Shown in pieces: positions 23,876-32,515 of a DNA stretch of 64,000 bases. A program made the translations under genes and the position numbers. The stretch is from 2-02-FULL-55-14 sp964534125. GTDB lineage: Bacteria; Bacteroidota; Ignavibacteria; UBA10030. Location of the stretch: positions 1 through 64,000 of the forward strand of contig CAZHOJ010000007.1 of the NCBI GenBank assembly GCA_964534125.1. The letters run 5' to 3'. Below the pieces are notes generated by a model. That model was not told where the DNA came from and made no database searches. It saw nothing but the letters and a program-made list of their open reading frames with translations. Each line of letters begins with the position of its first letter. Within the stretch, counting starts at the first letter, position 1.

Positions 23876-24633
23876 GAGCCGGAGCGTTCATCGGATGCAT
23901 GCTCGCTCTGTGGGCAGGCTTGCTGCCGGCTCAGGACCTGCTGCCGTCAGGGATCATCTTCACAGAGCTCGAACCGGACCTCGTCATTCTTCTGGATGGA
24001 GAGGCCGTGCGCCCCGCGCAGGGAGATACGGTGTTTGTCCCGGTCGGCCGGCATGTGCTCGAGAGCATCGACGGCGACCGCTACACATGGTCCGAATGCC
24101 GCATCTCGGACACGCTGGAGGTCCTCCCCGGAGCATTCCTCCATGTTCGCATTCCGTGGGGACGGTCTCACGTCATCAGATCGCAGCCCGAGCGGGCGGA
24201 GGTCTATGATGGCGGACTGCGCCTCGGGGTCACGCCGTTCCTGTTCCGGCAGAGGGATGCACGGCCGACGACACTGACCGTACGATCGGAGGGATTCCTG
24301 CCGAGGGACATTCAGCCAATGCGGTCGGTCGAGTATGTGTTCCTCCTTCCGGAGACGGGCCACCGTCCTGAGGCGCCTCAGGTGCTCGAGGAGATCGAGC
24401 CGGTCATCAACAACCGCACCCTGACCTTTGTCAGCGCCGTGGTAATGGTGGGTTCAAGCGTCGCGGCCGCATATCTGAAGGAGAAGGCCAACAGGTCCCT
24501 GGACGAATACCAGCGCACGGGATCAGCGGCCGCCCTCCAGCGGGTCCGGCGATATGATAACTATTCTGCCGTTGCGGCAGCGACCATGGTGGTCAGCTTT
24601 ACCGGCTTCGCGCTTTTCCTGACCGGCGACTGA
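23872..24633 (+). CDS. PEGA-domain envelope protein
   Basis: A 253-residue protein with an N-terminal signal (FIGCMLALWAGLLPAQ). The central PEGA-type segment is SQPERAEVYDGGLRLGVTPF with PTTLTVRSEGFLPRDIQPM. Two hydrophobic stretches lie near the C-terminus (about 184-204 and 231-250), separated by a charged linker. PEGA domains are small surface beta-sandwich modules with no known catalysis. The ATG overlaps the previous stop (ATGA), making it the third gene of an envelope group. I do not recognise a precise function. Confidence 0.7.
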   Translation: MRAGAFIGCMLALWAGLLPAQDLLPSGIIFTELEPDLVILLDGEAVRPAQGDTVFVPVGRHVLESIDGDRYTWSECRISDTLEVLPGAFLHVRIPWGRSHVIRSQPERAEVYDGGLRLGVTPFLFRQRDARPTTLTVRSEGFLPRDIQPMRSVEYVFLLPETGHRPEAPQVLEEIEPVINNRTLTFVSAVVMVGSSVAAAYLKEKANRSLDEYQRTGSAAALQRVRRYDNYSAVAAATMVVSFTGFALFLTGD

Positions 24634-24637
24634 TTCC

Positions 24638-24666
24638 TTGATTTTCGGCTTCTCTCAGGATATATT
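24638..24666 (+). promoter_or_regulatory. Candidate promoter of the Crp/Fnr regulator gene
   Basis: TTGATT (24638-24643), an exact 17-bp spacer and TATATT (24661-24666) lie 32 bp upstream of the start codon, in a locally AT-rich gap of 65 bp. It is the best sigma70-like match in the window. Confidence 0.6.
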
Positions 24667-24698
24667 GACGCACACTATGGACCTGCAGGCATAACATC

Positions 24699-25385
24699 AT
24701 GCCCTCGGAAGACCTTTCTATTCTGCGCAATGTTCCCATCTTCGCGGACCTCGAAGACCGGGACCTCGAGAAAATAGCGCGGCTGGGTACCCACCAGCGC
24801 TATAAGAAGGGAAACATCGTTGTGCTCGAACAGGAGAGCGGCGCTGCGCTCTTCGTCATCATCACGGGCAAGGTCAAGGTCGTGCGGACCGACGAGGACG
24901 GCCGGGAGGTCATCCTGTCGATGTTCGGTCCCGGGGAGTTCTTCGGCGAGATGGCATTGCTCGACGGGCTGGCCCGTTCTGCCTCGGTTGTGGCAACGGT
25001 GAGGTCAGAACTGCTGATGATCCATCGCCGCGAATTTCTCGAGCTGCTGCACGAGTTCCCGTCCGTGGCCATCGCGCTCCTCGCCGAGCTGACGATGCGT
25101 CTCCGGAAGGCGGATATGCAGATCAAGAGCCTCTCTCTCAAGGATGCTGCGGGGAGGGTCGCCAATGTACTCCTCATGCTGGCCGATGACCTCGGGGTGT
25201 TCCGGAAGGGGAAAGTGGAGATCGAGGACCTGCCGCTCCAGCAGGATATCGCCAACATGGCGGGCACATCCCGCGAAACGGTCTCCCGCATGCTCCATCA
25301 GTTCATCCGCGATGGTCAGGTCCAGCTGAAAGGCAACACCCTCACGATCAACGACTTCGAGGCGTTCAGAAAAGAACATCTCTGA
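24699..25385 (+). CDS. Crp/Fnr-family transcription regulator
   Basis: A 228-residue regulator. The N-terminal cyclic-nucleotide-binding beta-roll spans about 8-125 and includes FGPGEFFGEMALLDGLARSA, which closely matches the cAMP phosphate-binding cassette (GE-x-ALL-x(5)-R(S/A)A). A long dimer helix follows, then a Crp-type winged helix with QQDIANMAGTSRETVSRMLH. There is no FNR-type N-terminal cysteine cluster, so an iron-sulphur sensor is unlikely; a nucleotide ligand is likelier. It has its own promoter and is followed by a PHP-family gene. Targets are unknown. Confidence 0.9.
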   Translation: MPSEDLSILRNVPIFADLEDRDLEKIARLGTHQRYKKGNIVVLEQESGAALFVIITGKVKVVRTDEDGREVILSMFGPGEFFGEMALLDGLARSASVVATVRSELLMIHRREFLELLHEFPSVAIALLAELTMRLRKADMQIKSLSLKDAAGRVANVLLMLADDLGVFRKGKVEIEDLPLQQDIANMAGTSRETVSRMLHQFIRDGQVQLKGNTLTINDFEAFRKEHL

Positions 25386-25438
25386 GATCCCCCGTTCATC
25401 GGGCGGAACGCAGGTACGAACAGGACGGAAGAAGAGTT

Positions 25439-26311
25439 ATGGACGCGATGGAGGAGAAGGATGTGCGGGAGTCGGGCGTTTCGGCTGCTGATGCGCGGGC
25501 GGACCTCCACATGCACACCACGTACTCGGACGGTGCCCTCACCCCCGAGGAGATCGTCCTCAAGGCCCGCGATGCGGGCCTTGCCGCTATCGCCATCTCG
25601 GACCATGACAACGTCGCCGGCCTCGACGAGGCAACCGAGGTCGGACGTTCTGTCGGCGTCGAGGTCATCCCGGGTCTCGAACTGAGCGTTTCCCTCGGCG
25701 ACAAGGATGTCCACCTTCTCGCATACTTCTTCGATCCCACGCATACACGCCTCCTCGAATACCTCGAGTTCTTCCGGCACGAACGACTGAAGCGGGCCGA
25801 GCGCATCGTTCGCAAGCTGAACGGCCTCGACATTCCCATCTCCATCGATGCCGTGCTCGATCAGGCGGGCATCGGATCTGTCGGACGGCCGCACATCGCC
25901 AGTGCCCTGGTCGAGGAGGGACACATCCGCACCTATCAGGAGGCGTTCGTCAAGTACATCGGGTCGAACGGACCGGCCTTCGAGAGGAAGTACCAGGTCG
26001 GACCCGAGGAGGCCGTGCGGCTCGTCGCCCAGGCCGGTGGCTTGTCGTTCTTTGCGCATCCCGGTAAGTACACGACTGAAACTGACCTGACAGCCATGAT
26101 GGATGTCGGCATGGACGGGATCGAGGTCATTCATCCCTCCCATTCTCCCACGCTCCAGAATCATTACCGCAACCTTGCGAGCCAGTACTTCCTTCTTCAA
26201 AGCGGCGGGTCGGATTTTCATGGCGGGAAGAAGAACGATGAGTCGGTCTTCGGTGCATACACGGTGCCGATGACGATCGTCGAGGACATGCGCCGCCGTT
26301 GTTTCCGCTGA
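25439..26311 (+). CDS. PHP-domain phosphoesterase (TrpH/RNase AM-like)
   Basis: A 290-residue metal-dependent phosphoesterase. ADLHMHTTYSDGALTPEEIV is PHP motif I with the HxH pair, IAISDHDNVAG is motif II, VIPGLELSVSLGDKDVHLLA is motif III and the later LSFFAHPGK and GGSDFHGG complete the metal site. This is the family of E. coli RNase AM (TrpH), which trims 5' ends of RNA and acts on 3',5'-nucleotide bisphosphates. A second ATG lies three codons in. It is followed 5 bp later by ribH. Confidence 0.85.
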   Translation: MDAMEEKDVRESGVSAADARADLHMHTTYSDGALTPEEIVLKARDAGLAAIAISDHDNVAGLDEATEVGRSVGVEVIPGLELSVSLGDKDVHLLAYFFDPTHTRLLEYLEFFRHERLKRAERIVRKLNGLDIPISIDAVLDQAGIGSVGRPHIASALVEEGHIRTYQEAFVKYIGSNGPAFERKYQVGPEEAVRLVAQAGGLSFFAHPGKYTTETDLTAMMDVGMDGIEVIHPSHSPTLQNHYRNLASQYFLLQSGGSDFHGGKKNDESVFGAYTVPMTIVEDMRRRCFR

Positions 26312-26315
26312 GACA

Positions 26316-26825
26316 GTGAACACACGAACAGGACAACAGAGCCGCCGGCTGTCCCTCTCGGCACGAGGGATGCGGATCGGCATTGCCGCGAGCCGCTTCA
26401 ATGAGGACATCACGACCGCACTCGTCGCAGGTGCCGTCGAGGCGATCGTGCTCCATGGAGGCGCGGCACGTCCGGAAGAGGTCGTATGGGTCCCGGGTGC
26501 CTTTGAGCTTCCCCTCGCAGCTGATATCCTCGCGGCTACGCGCCGGTATGATGCCATCCTTTGCCTGGGAGCTGTCATCAGGGGCGAGACCCCCCATTTC
26601 GAGTATGTCTCTGCCGAATGTGCCCGGGGGATCCAGGATGTCATGCTCAGCCGGAAGATCCCTGTCGCGTTCGGCGTGCTCACGACGAATACCCGGCGGC
26701 AGGCGCTCGCACGGTCAGGCGGACGGGCCGGGAACAAAGGATGGGATGCCGCGCTTGCAGCGATGGAGATGATCATGGTCGTGCGGAAAGCCGGACGTCC
26801 CGGGAGGAAGACCCGGAGGTCATGA
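26316..26825 (+). CDS. ribH: 6,7-dimethyl-8-ribityllumazine synthase
   Basis: RibH condenses the pyrimidine from RibD with the butanone phosphate from RibB, the penultimate riboflavin step. The 169-residue protein has IGIAASRFNEDITTALVAGA, VVWVPGAFELPLAA, LCLGAVIRGETPHFEYVSAE (with the catalytic His in TPHFEY) and PVAFGVLTTNTRRQALARSG. The last motif is usually LTTDT; here Asp is replaced by Asn. The start is GTG. No other riboflavin genes are near, so the pathway is scattered. It overlaps the next gene by 4 bp. Confidence 0.93.
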   Translation: MNTRTGQQSRRLSLSARGMRIGIAASRFNEDITTALVAGAVEAIVLHGGAARPEEVVWVPGAFELPLAADILAATRRYDAILCLGAVIRGETPHFEYVSAECARGIQDVMLSRKIPVAFGVLTTNTRRQALARSGGRAGNKGWDAALAAMEMIMVVRKAGRPGRKTRRS

Positions 26826-29092
26826 GACAGGTCGGCAGATGGTTGCTTCTCGCTCTCGGTGTCCTTCCCGCCTCCTCGCAGACCATTCCCATCGGGACAT
26901 GGAAGAGCTCCACGAGCATGATGGATGTCCGTGACGGCGCCCGGCTCGGGTCGGTCGTGGTGGGAGCAACTTCGGGCGGATTGTTCCTGTTTGACCGGAC
27001 GGATGGCGCCTTCAGGATCATCACCAACGCAGAGGGTCTGGCAACGAACGACCTGACCGCGGTCGGCACTGATCCCTCAGGCAGTGTGTGGATCGGCGGG
27101 GAAGGGGGCGAACTCCATGTTTTCGACCCACAGGACGACACCATGCAGGATATCATGGATATCGCCCAATCGCCGCGGCTGGAGAAGGCGATCAGAGCCT
27201 TTGTTCCGCATGGCGATACGGTGTTCATTGTGACATCTTTTGGGGTCTCTGTGTACCGGACAGACAAGTGGGAGTTCGGGGACACGTATGCGAACTTCCC
27301 CATCTCCGCCGCGCCGTTCATACGGGACGCGGCTGTCTATAATGACTCTCTCTGGATCGCTTCGCAGGCAGGTCTGCTGGTCGGCTGGCTGGGGAATCTG
27401 AACCTATCCGCGCCATCATCCTGGAGCCTTGTCCCTGCGGGAAACCTTCCGTCCGGCGCAGGTATCAATGCTCTTGTCGTGTACAGGGACACGCTCTATA
27501 TCGGCACATCGAATGGTCTGGGTGTCAACGGCGGGACCGGTTGCACGCAGGTCCCGGCACTCGCAGGCCGCAGTTACGTCAGACTGATCCCCGACGGGGA
27601 CCGATTGTTTTCGCTGAGCGGGGTCACATCGCTCTACCGGCACTCGTATGCATCCGATCCGGGAACGCTTGTCAACGTATCTTACCTCGGCGATGTGCTC
27701 GACGCTGTCGTCGATGCCGATGCCGGTCAGTATTGGCTGATGACGCCGTCGCGTGGAATGCTGACAAACGAGAACGGATCGTGGGTTGAGAAGAATCCCG
27801 ATGTACCGAGGATCGGCGTCTTCTACGATGTAGCGATCGATGATGAGGGAAAACTCTGGGCGGGAACAGGCATCGACCTTGGGGGACAGGGTTTTGCCAG
27901 GTTCGACCCTGCTGCCGAGGTGGGGAAGCGATGGAAAACTTTCAACGTATCGACTGACCCCATTCTCGGATCGAACGACTACTACAAGGTGAATCCCGTT
28001 TCCGGTGCCGTCTGGATCAGCTCATGGGGGAATGGGACCGTGGAGGTCCGGGCAGACTCAATTGTGCGACGGCTCGATGCGCAGTCGACCCCGGCACTCG
28101 CCTCGTCGGACGCGAATTCGACATTTCCGGTCATCGGGGGGATCGCAGAGGATGCCTCGGGCGTCATTTGGATCGTCAACCGGACGGCGGTCAACGGCAA
28201 TGTACTTGCGAAGCTCCTGCCCGACGGTTCGATGGAATATCAGAGGAATCTTCTCCCCGGTGGCGAAGGCCGCTTCACGTCGATGGTCATTGACCGACTG
28301 GGGACGAAATGGCTGGCGAACTCCGAGCCGACGAAGAAGGCGGCCACGGGGTTGTACTATTTCAACGAGGACCTGCTCGTCGATGGGACATCCGCGACGG
28401 GCGGATGGGGACTGATGACATTCAGCGATGGACTGGCCAACAATACGGTCATCAGTCTCACTGTCGATCTTGACGGTGACGTATGGATCGGTACAGACCT
28501 GGGTGTTACGATCATCACCAATCCGCGATCGCCGCGAAGCCGAAGAGTGTCATCGTTCCCCCTCAGGGAGCAGTCCATCCAATCGATCGGCGTCGACGCC
28601 GTGAACCGGAAGTGGGTCGGGACCAAGGAGGGTGTATTGGTGGTGAGCCCGGACGGTTCGAGGCTGCTGGAACAGTACACCGTGGCGAGCACGGTCGGAG
28701 CGCTGATCGACGATGATGTGCGGTCGATAGCGATAGACCAGGACCGGGGGATCGTCTACATGGGCACGGAGAAGGGCCTGTCGGCTCTCACCATCGCCGC
28801 GGTGAGGACGGAGCGGAACTACTCGACGCTGGAGATCGGTCCAAATCCGTTCCTTATCCCCGGATCGGGAGAGTTGACCGTCGGGAACCTCGTCGAGAAC
28901 AGCACGATCAAGATCCTGACAATCGATGGGCGGAAGGTTACGGAGTTCGAGGCCCAGGGTGGCGGACGAGCGTTCTGGAACGGTCAGGACGACGCGGGGG
29001 CGATGGTGGCGAGCGGCGTCTATATCATCATCGCTTTCGCCGACAATGGAGAGCAGGTGACACAGGGAAAGGTCGTGGTCGTTCGTCGATAG
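26822..29092 (+). CDS. PorZ-like two-propeller secreted protein with type IX-like C-terminus
   Basis: A 756-residue exported protein. The signal peptide (LLLALGVLPASSQT) is followed by TIPIGTWKSSTSM, resembling the start of PorZ. Two sets of regulator-propeller blades then follow (LATNDLTAVGTDPSGSVWIG, FYDVAIDDEGKLWAGTG, NTVISLTVDLDGDVWIGTD). The end has NPFLIPGSGELTVGN and closes with SGVYIIIAFADNGEQV and QGKVVVVRR, the form of a type IX secretion sorting domain. PorZ is a surface component of the attachment machinery in Porphyromonas; this protein could be that or another cargo. It starts in the ribH stop codon (ATGA). Confidence 0.72.
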   Translation: MRQVGRWLLLALGVLPASSQTIPIGTWKSSTSMMDVRDGARLGSVVVGATSGGLFLFDRTDGAFRIITNAEGLATNDLTAVGTDPSGSVWIGGEGGELHVFDPQDDTMQDIMDIAQSPRLEKAIRAFVPHGDTVFIVTSFGVSVYRTDKWEFGDTYANFPISAAPFIRDAAVYNDSLWIASQAGLLVGWLGNLNLSAPSSWSLVPAGNLPSGAGINALVVYRDTLYIGTSNGLGVNGGTGCTQVPALAGRSYVRLIPDGDRLFSLSGVTSLYRHSYASDPGTLVNVSYLGDVLDAVVDADAGQYWLMTPSRGMLTNENGSWVEKNPDVPRIGVFYDVAIDDEGKLWAGTGIDLGGQGFARFDPAAEVGKRWKTFNVSTDPILGSNDYYKVNPVSGAVWISSWGNGTVEVRADSIVRRLDAQSTPALASSDANSTFPVIGGIAEDASGVIWIVNRTAVNGNVLAKLLPDGSMEYQRNLLPGGEGRFTSMVIDRLGTKWLANSEPTKKAATGLYYFNEDLLVDGTSATGGWGLMTFSDGLANNTVISLTVDLDGDVWIGTDLGVTIITNPRSPRSRRVSSFPLREQSIQSIGVDAVNRKWVGTKEGVLVVSPDGSRLLEQYTVASTVGALIDDDVRSIAIDQDRGIVYMGTEKGLSALTIAAVRTERNYSTLEIGPNPFLIPGSGELTVGNLVENSTIKILTIDGRKVTEFEAQGGGRAFWNGQDDAGAMVASGVYIIIAFADNGEQVTQGKVVVVRR

Positions 29093-29172
29093 GAGAGCGA
29101 GTATGTGGCATCGGCGTTTCCTGCTGCGCCGCCGAGGACAGTCCGAGCAGGGGAGGTTTCATATTCCATTCC

Positions 29173-29478
29173 ATGGGAGGATACACTTTGGACAACGTCT
29201 ACAAGGATGAGGTCTTCACGAAGAGGGTCCGGGCGGGGAAGAGGACCTACTTCTTCGATGTGAAGTCCACGAAATCGGAGAAGGATTTCTACATCACCAT
29301 CACGGAGAGTAAGCGGGTGGGGGAGGAGGAGTACGAGAAGCACAAGATATTCCTGTATAAGGAGGATTTCGAGAAGTTCCACGACGCTCTCGAGGAGACG
29401 GTTGAATATGTGAGGGGACAGCTGGACAGACTCGAGGGGAACGGATCGGAAGAAAAAGCGCCATCGGGCGACCTGTAG
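29173..29478 (+). CDS. PUR-family DNA/RNA-binding protein (DUF3276)
   Basis: A 101-residue basic-acidic protein. FTKRVRAGKRTYFFDVKSTK and EKDFYITITESKRV make a single PUR repeat, followed by KHKIFLYKEDFEKFHDALEE. Homologues occur across Bacteroidota and in Borrelia (BpuR) and bind single-stranded nucleic acid, acting on transcription or translation. An upstream TTG seven codons into the frame could also start the protein. The gene has an 80-bp gap before it and stands alone. Confidence 0.85.
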   Translation: MGGYTLDNVYKDEVFTKRVRAGKRTYFFDVKSTKSEKDFYITITESKRVGEEEYEKHKIFLYKEDFEKFHDALEETVEYVRGQLDRLEGNGSEEKAPSGDL

Positions 29479-29643
29479 GACGGCGCGAGGGGGAGGAGAC
29501 AGGGTGATGCGGCTGCAGGCATCCAGTGCCGCTCTGTACCAGTTATCGCACACCCCACGGGGGGATATCCTTTCCATGCCGGGCCCGGCCCGCAGCATGA
29601 AGATCGCGGAGGGTTCGTCCTGATGAGGTGGATAACAGCTGGA
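29479..29643. other. Gene-free spacer with small GC hairpins
   Basis: The gap between the PUR gene and yceD is 234 bp. It holds a 12-bp perfect palindrome GCCGGGCCCGGC (29578-29589), a possible hairpin GATGC-8-GCATC near 29504-29521, and CCCCACGGGG near 29553. None has a T-tract. I recognise no known RNA family; an unrecognised structured RNA remains possible. Confidence 0.3.
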
Positions 29644-29672
29644 TTGACTCGAAAGAGTTAATTGGGTACATT
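29644..29672 (+). promoter_or_regulatory. Candidate promoter of the yceD-rpmF-plsX-fab operon
   Basis: TTGACT (29644-29649), 17 bp, then TACATT (29667-29672) in an AT-rich patch 41 bp before the yceD start. The -10 continues as TACATTTA, near the Bacteroidota TAnnTTTG form. The placement at the head of a nine-gene run supports it. Confidence 0.5.
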
Positions 29673-29712
29673 TATAGATATGTGAAAAAATGCCTGTTGG
29701 CAGGGGGCTCAC

Positions 29713-30222
29713 ATGGGCAGGTTCGAGATACAGGTGAACAGGATTCCGGAAGGGATCAACCACTACTCGTTCGCTGCGGAAGCAGAGGATTTTGATCTTT
29801 TGTCCTCCTTCACCGGCCCCGTCCGGGTCGAAGCAGACCTGGAGCGGCGCGGCCGGCAGTTCCTCGTCGACGGGCATGTCCAGACCACAGGGCATTTCAC
29901 ATGCGACCGCTGTCTGGCGGAGTTCGAAAGTCCGGTAGAGGGCTTATTCCGGGTCCTGATCATGCCGGAGGGAACGGCGCCGGTGTCAGAGCAGCAGGAC
30001 GATGAGGTCAGGCTGATCCCATCGGACTCTCAGGTGGTCGCTCTGGACGAGGACGTGCGTGAATGCATTGTATTGACCGTTCCGGTCAAGCTTCTGTGCA
30101 GTGACGAATGCCTCGGATTGTGCCCCCGATGCGGGAAGAACCTCAACGACGGGCCATGTACATGTGAACGTGACGACACGGACCCCCGGTGGGAGCCGCT
30201 GCGAAAACTGAGCCGATCATGA
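29713..30222 (+). CDS. YceD/DUF177 family protein
   Basis: A 169-residue member of the DUF177 family, which in many bacteria precedes rpmF and is implicated in 23S rRNA maturation. FTCDRCLAEFESPVEG carries one Cys pair, and LLCSDECLGLCPRCGKNLND with DGPCTC gives more cysteines typical of the family's C-terminal knuckle. The gene leads rpmF-plsX-fabH-fabD-fabG-acpP-fabF-rnc, the standard arrangement linking ribosome and lipid synthesis. Confidence 0.88.
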   Translation: MGRFEIQVNRIPEGINHYSFAAEAEDFDLLSSFTGPVRVEADLERRGRQFLVDGHVQTTGHFTCDRCLAEFESPVEGLFRVLIMPEGTAPVSEQQDDEVRLIPSDSQVVALDEDVRECIVLTVPVKLLCSDECLGLCPRCGKNLNDGPCTCERDDTDPRWEPLRKLSRS

Positions 30223-30245
30223 AGTCAGGAACGTAGGAAAGAACG

Positions 30246-30428
30246 ATGCCAAATCCGAAGAAACGCCATTCGAAGACACGCGGCAGGAAGCGCCGGACGC
30301 ATTACAAGGCCACTGCCCCCTCCACACAACGCTGTCCGAACTGCCACGAGCCGAAGCTCCAGCACCGCGCCTGTCCGAACTGCGGCTACTACAACGGCCG
30401 TGTCGTGACCTCACCCAAGGAAGGCTGA
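30246..30428 (+). CDS. rpmF: 50S ribosomal protein L32
   Basis: A 60-residue zinc-ribbon ribosomal protein. The basic start PNPKKRHSKTRGRKRRTHYK and two CxxC pairs, CPNCHEPKLQHRACPNCGYY, identify L32 with its zinc site intact (the C+ form). It lies 23 bp after yceD and 22 bp before plsX, as in many genomes. Confidence 0.97.
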   Translation: MPNPKKRHSKTRGRKRRTHYKATAPSTQRCPNCHEPKLQHRACPNCGYYNGRVVTSPKEG

Positions 30429-30450
30429 TCAGCCCGTTTGGGCTGGTCCG

Positions 30451-31536
30451 GTGACCAACACATCTGCGCCCGTGAACGGGACCATCAAACCTGTACGAGT
30501 CGCGCTCGATGCGATGGGCGGAGACTTTGCCCCCGACCGCGAGGTCGAGGCGGCATTGCTCGCCATTCGCGAATTCGGGAGCGATCTTGACCTCTCTCTT
30601 GTCGGCGACGAGAACGTCCTTCACGGAAAGCTCGCGGCAGCCGGACCGGACGCTGCCCGCATACGGATCGTCCATGCGAGCCAGGTCATCACCATGGATG
30701 ATTCCCCTACAGCCTCCGTGAGGCAGAAGCGGGATGCGTCCCTCTCCGTCGGGATGCGGATGCACGCGGAGGGGAATGCAGACGCATGCGTCAGTGCCGG
30801 GAACACAGGCGCCGTTCTTTCTGCGGCCACGCTCATCCTGGGCCGCATCAAAGGTGTGAGCAGGCCGACGATCGGTGCCTTCTTTCCTGCGGAAGAAGGA
30901 GTCTGTCTCCTCGTCGATGCGGGAACGAACGTGGACTGCAGGGCACAGCACCTCTTCGAGTTCGGCATCATGGGGAGCCTCTACAGTGCCATTGCCTTCG
31001 GGAAGGAGCGGCCCACCGTCGGATTGCTGAACGTCGGCCATGAGCCCTCGAAGGGGACCGAGACCGTCCTCCAGGCATATGAGCTCCTGAAGAACGGTCC
31101 CGTGAACTTCATCGGCAATGTCGAGGGCAGAGACATCCTGAAGGCGAAGGCGGACGTGGTGGTGTGCGACGGGTTCGTCGGCAACATCGTCCTGAAGTTT
31201 GGCGAGAGCGTCCCCTCGTTCCTTCGGTCCGTTCTCGGAAAGGCCGCCCGTGCATCACTGTCGAACGGGCTTCTCCTCGGTATCTCGCGCGGCACATTGC
31301 GAAAGGCACTGAAAGTCCTCGATCCGAACGAATACGGAGGCGTCCCGGTGCTCGGCGTCAATGGCGTGGCCATCATCGGCCATGGATCGTCGACGGCAAT
31401 CGGCATCAAGAACATGATCAGAAAAGCGATAGAGACCTCCCGGAGCGGCCTGCATGCGAAGATCGAGCGAACGCTCGCCGCAGTCCGTTCCGATGCATCC
31501 AGCCATAAGACCACAGAGGGCCATGTCACAACGTAA
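30451..31536 (+). CDS. plsX: Phosphate acyltransferase PlsX
   Basis: PlsX converts acyl-ACP to acyl-phosphate, the donor used by PlsY for phospholipid synthesis. The 361-residue protein has VRVALDAMGGDFAPDREVEA near the start, IVHASQVITMDDSPTASVRQ, CVSAGNTGAVLSAATLILGR, VDAGTNVDCRAQHLFEFGIM and VCDGFVGNIVLKFGESV, all typical. It begins with GTG. It overlaps fabH by 14 bp. Confidence 0.95.
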   Translation: MTNTSAPVNGTIKPVRVALDAMGGDFAPDREVEAALLAIREFGSDLDLSLVGDENVLHGKLAAAGPDAARIRIVHASQVITMDDSPTASVRQKRDASLSVGMRMHAEGNADACVSAGNTGAVLSAATLILGRIKGVSRPTIGAFFPAEEGVCLLVDAGTNVDCRAQHLFEFGIMGSLYSAIAFGKERPTVGLLNVGHEPSKGTETVLQAYELLKNGPVNFIGNVEGRDILKAKADVVVCDGFVGNIVLKFGESVPSFLRSVLGKAARASLSNGLLLGISRGTLRKALKVLDPNEYGGVPVLGVNGVAIIGHGSSTAIGIKNMIRKAIETSRSGLHAKIERTLAAVRSDASSHKTTEGHVTT

Positions 31537-32515
31537 GGCAGCCATCACGGCGGTCGGGCATTATGCGCCCGAGAAGATCCTCAGCAATGCCGACCTCGAA
31601 AAGCTCGTGGACACCAACGACGAGTGGATCCGGACCCGGACCGGTATCAAGGAGCGCCGGATCATGGAGAACGGTGCGAGCTCAGATATGGCCGTGAAGG
31701 CCATCCAGAACATGGTGGAGCGGTACAAGATCGATGTGAACACGATAGACCTGATGATCGTGGCGACCGTCACGCCGGACATGTTCTTCCCGGCCACGGC
31801 CTGCATCATCCAGGAGAAGATCGGCGCGAAGAAGGCCTGGGGATTCGATATCCTGGCGGCCTGCTCCGGGTTCCTGTATGCACTGACCACCGGTGCGAAG
31901 TTCATCGAAGCGGGCACGCACGAGAAGGTCCTCATCGTCGGCGTCGACAAGATGAGCAGCATCGTCGACTACACCGACCGCAACACCTGCATCCTCTTCG
32001 GGGATGCGGCCGGCGTCGTCCTCCTCGAACCGGCCAAGGAGGAAGGGTATGGGATCATCGACAACCGGCTCTACACTGATGGCTCGGGGGGAGAGTTCCT
32101 CTATATGAAGGCCGGAGGCTCCCTGAACCCGGCGTCACGCGAGACCGTCGAGAACAAGATGCACTACATCTATCAGGACGGGAAGAACGTGTTCAAGCTG
32201 GCCGTCAAAGGGATGGCGGATGTGGCGGTGGAGATCATGGAGCGGAACAACCTGACGGGCGACGACGTCGCATGGCTGGTCCCTCACCAGGCGAACCTTC
32301 GCATCATCGATGCGACCGCGAACCGTATGGGGATCGACAAGAACAAGGTGATGATCAACATAGAGAAGTATGGCAACACCACTGCCGCGACCATTCCGTT
32401 GTGTCTCTCCGAATGGACCGAGCGTGGTGAGCTCACGAAGGGGCAGAACATCGTCCTTGCAGCGTTCGGCGCTGGATACACCTGGGGCGCCTCGTATGTG
32501 AAGTGGTCGATCTGA
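31523..32515 (+). CDS. fabH: Beta-ketoacyl-ACP synthase III
   Basis: FabH starts each fatty acid by condensing acetyl-CoA or a branched acyl-CoA with malonyl-ACP. From the ATG at 31523 the product is 330 residues. The catalytic Cys-114 lies in FDILAACSGFLYAL. VPHQANLRIID holds the active-site His and the ACP-contact region, and KYGNTTAATIPLCL has the Asn. An ATG at 31454 in the same frame would add a non-homologous extension inside plsX and is rejected. Confidence 0.96.
   Translation: MSQRKAAITAVGHYAPEKILSNADLEKLVDTNDEWIRTRTGIKERRIMENGASSDMAVKAIQNMVERYKIDVNTIDLMIVATVTPDMFFPATACIIQEKIGAKKAWGFDILAACSGFLYALTTGAKFIEAGTHEKVLIVGVDKMSSIVDYTDRNTCILFGDAAGVVLLEPAKEEGYGIIDNRLYTDGSGGEFLYMKAGGSLNPASRETVENKMHYIYQDGKNVFKLAVKGMADVAVEIMERNNLTGDDVAWLVPHQANLRIIDATANRMGIDKNKVMINIEKYGNTTAATIPLCLSEWTERGELTKGQNIVLAAFGAGYTWGASYVKWSI

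Noticed and set aside
29120..29165. GAGGACAGTCCGAGC looks like the conserved P4 part of RNase P RNA
   Set aside because: Only this short stretch matches, and a gene starts about 30 bp later. There is no room for the rest of the RNA.
29608..29660. CTGATGAG followed by GAAA resembles a hammerhead ribozyme core
   Set aside because: The bases between do not form stem II, and the GAAA is better explained as the loop of ACTC-GAAA-GAGT.
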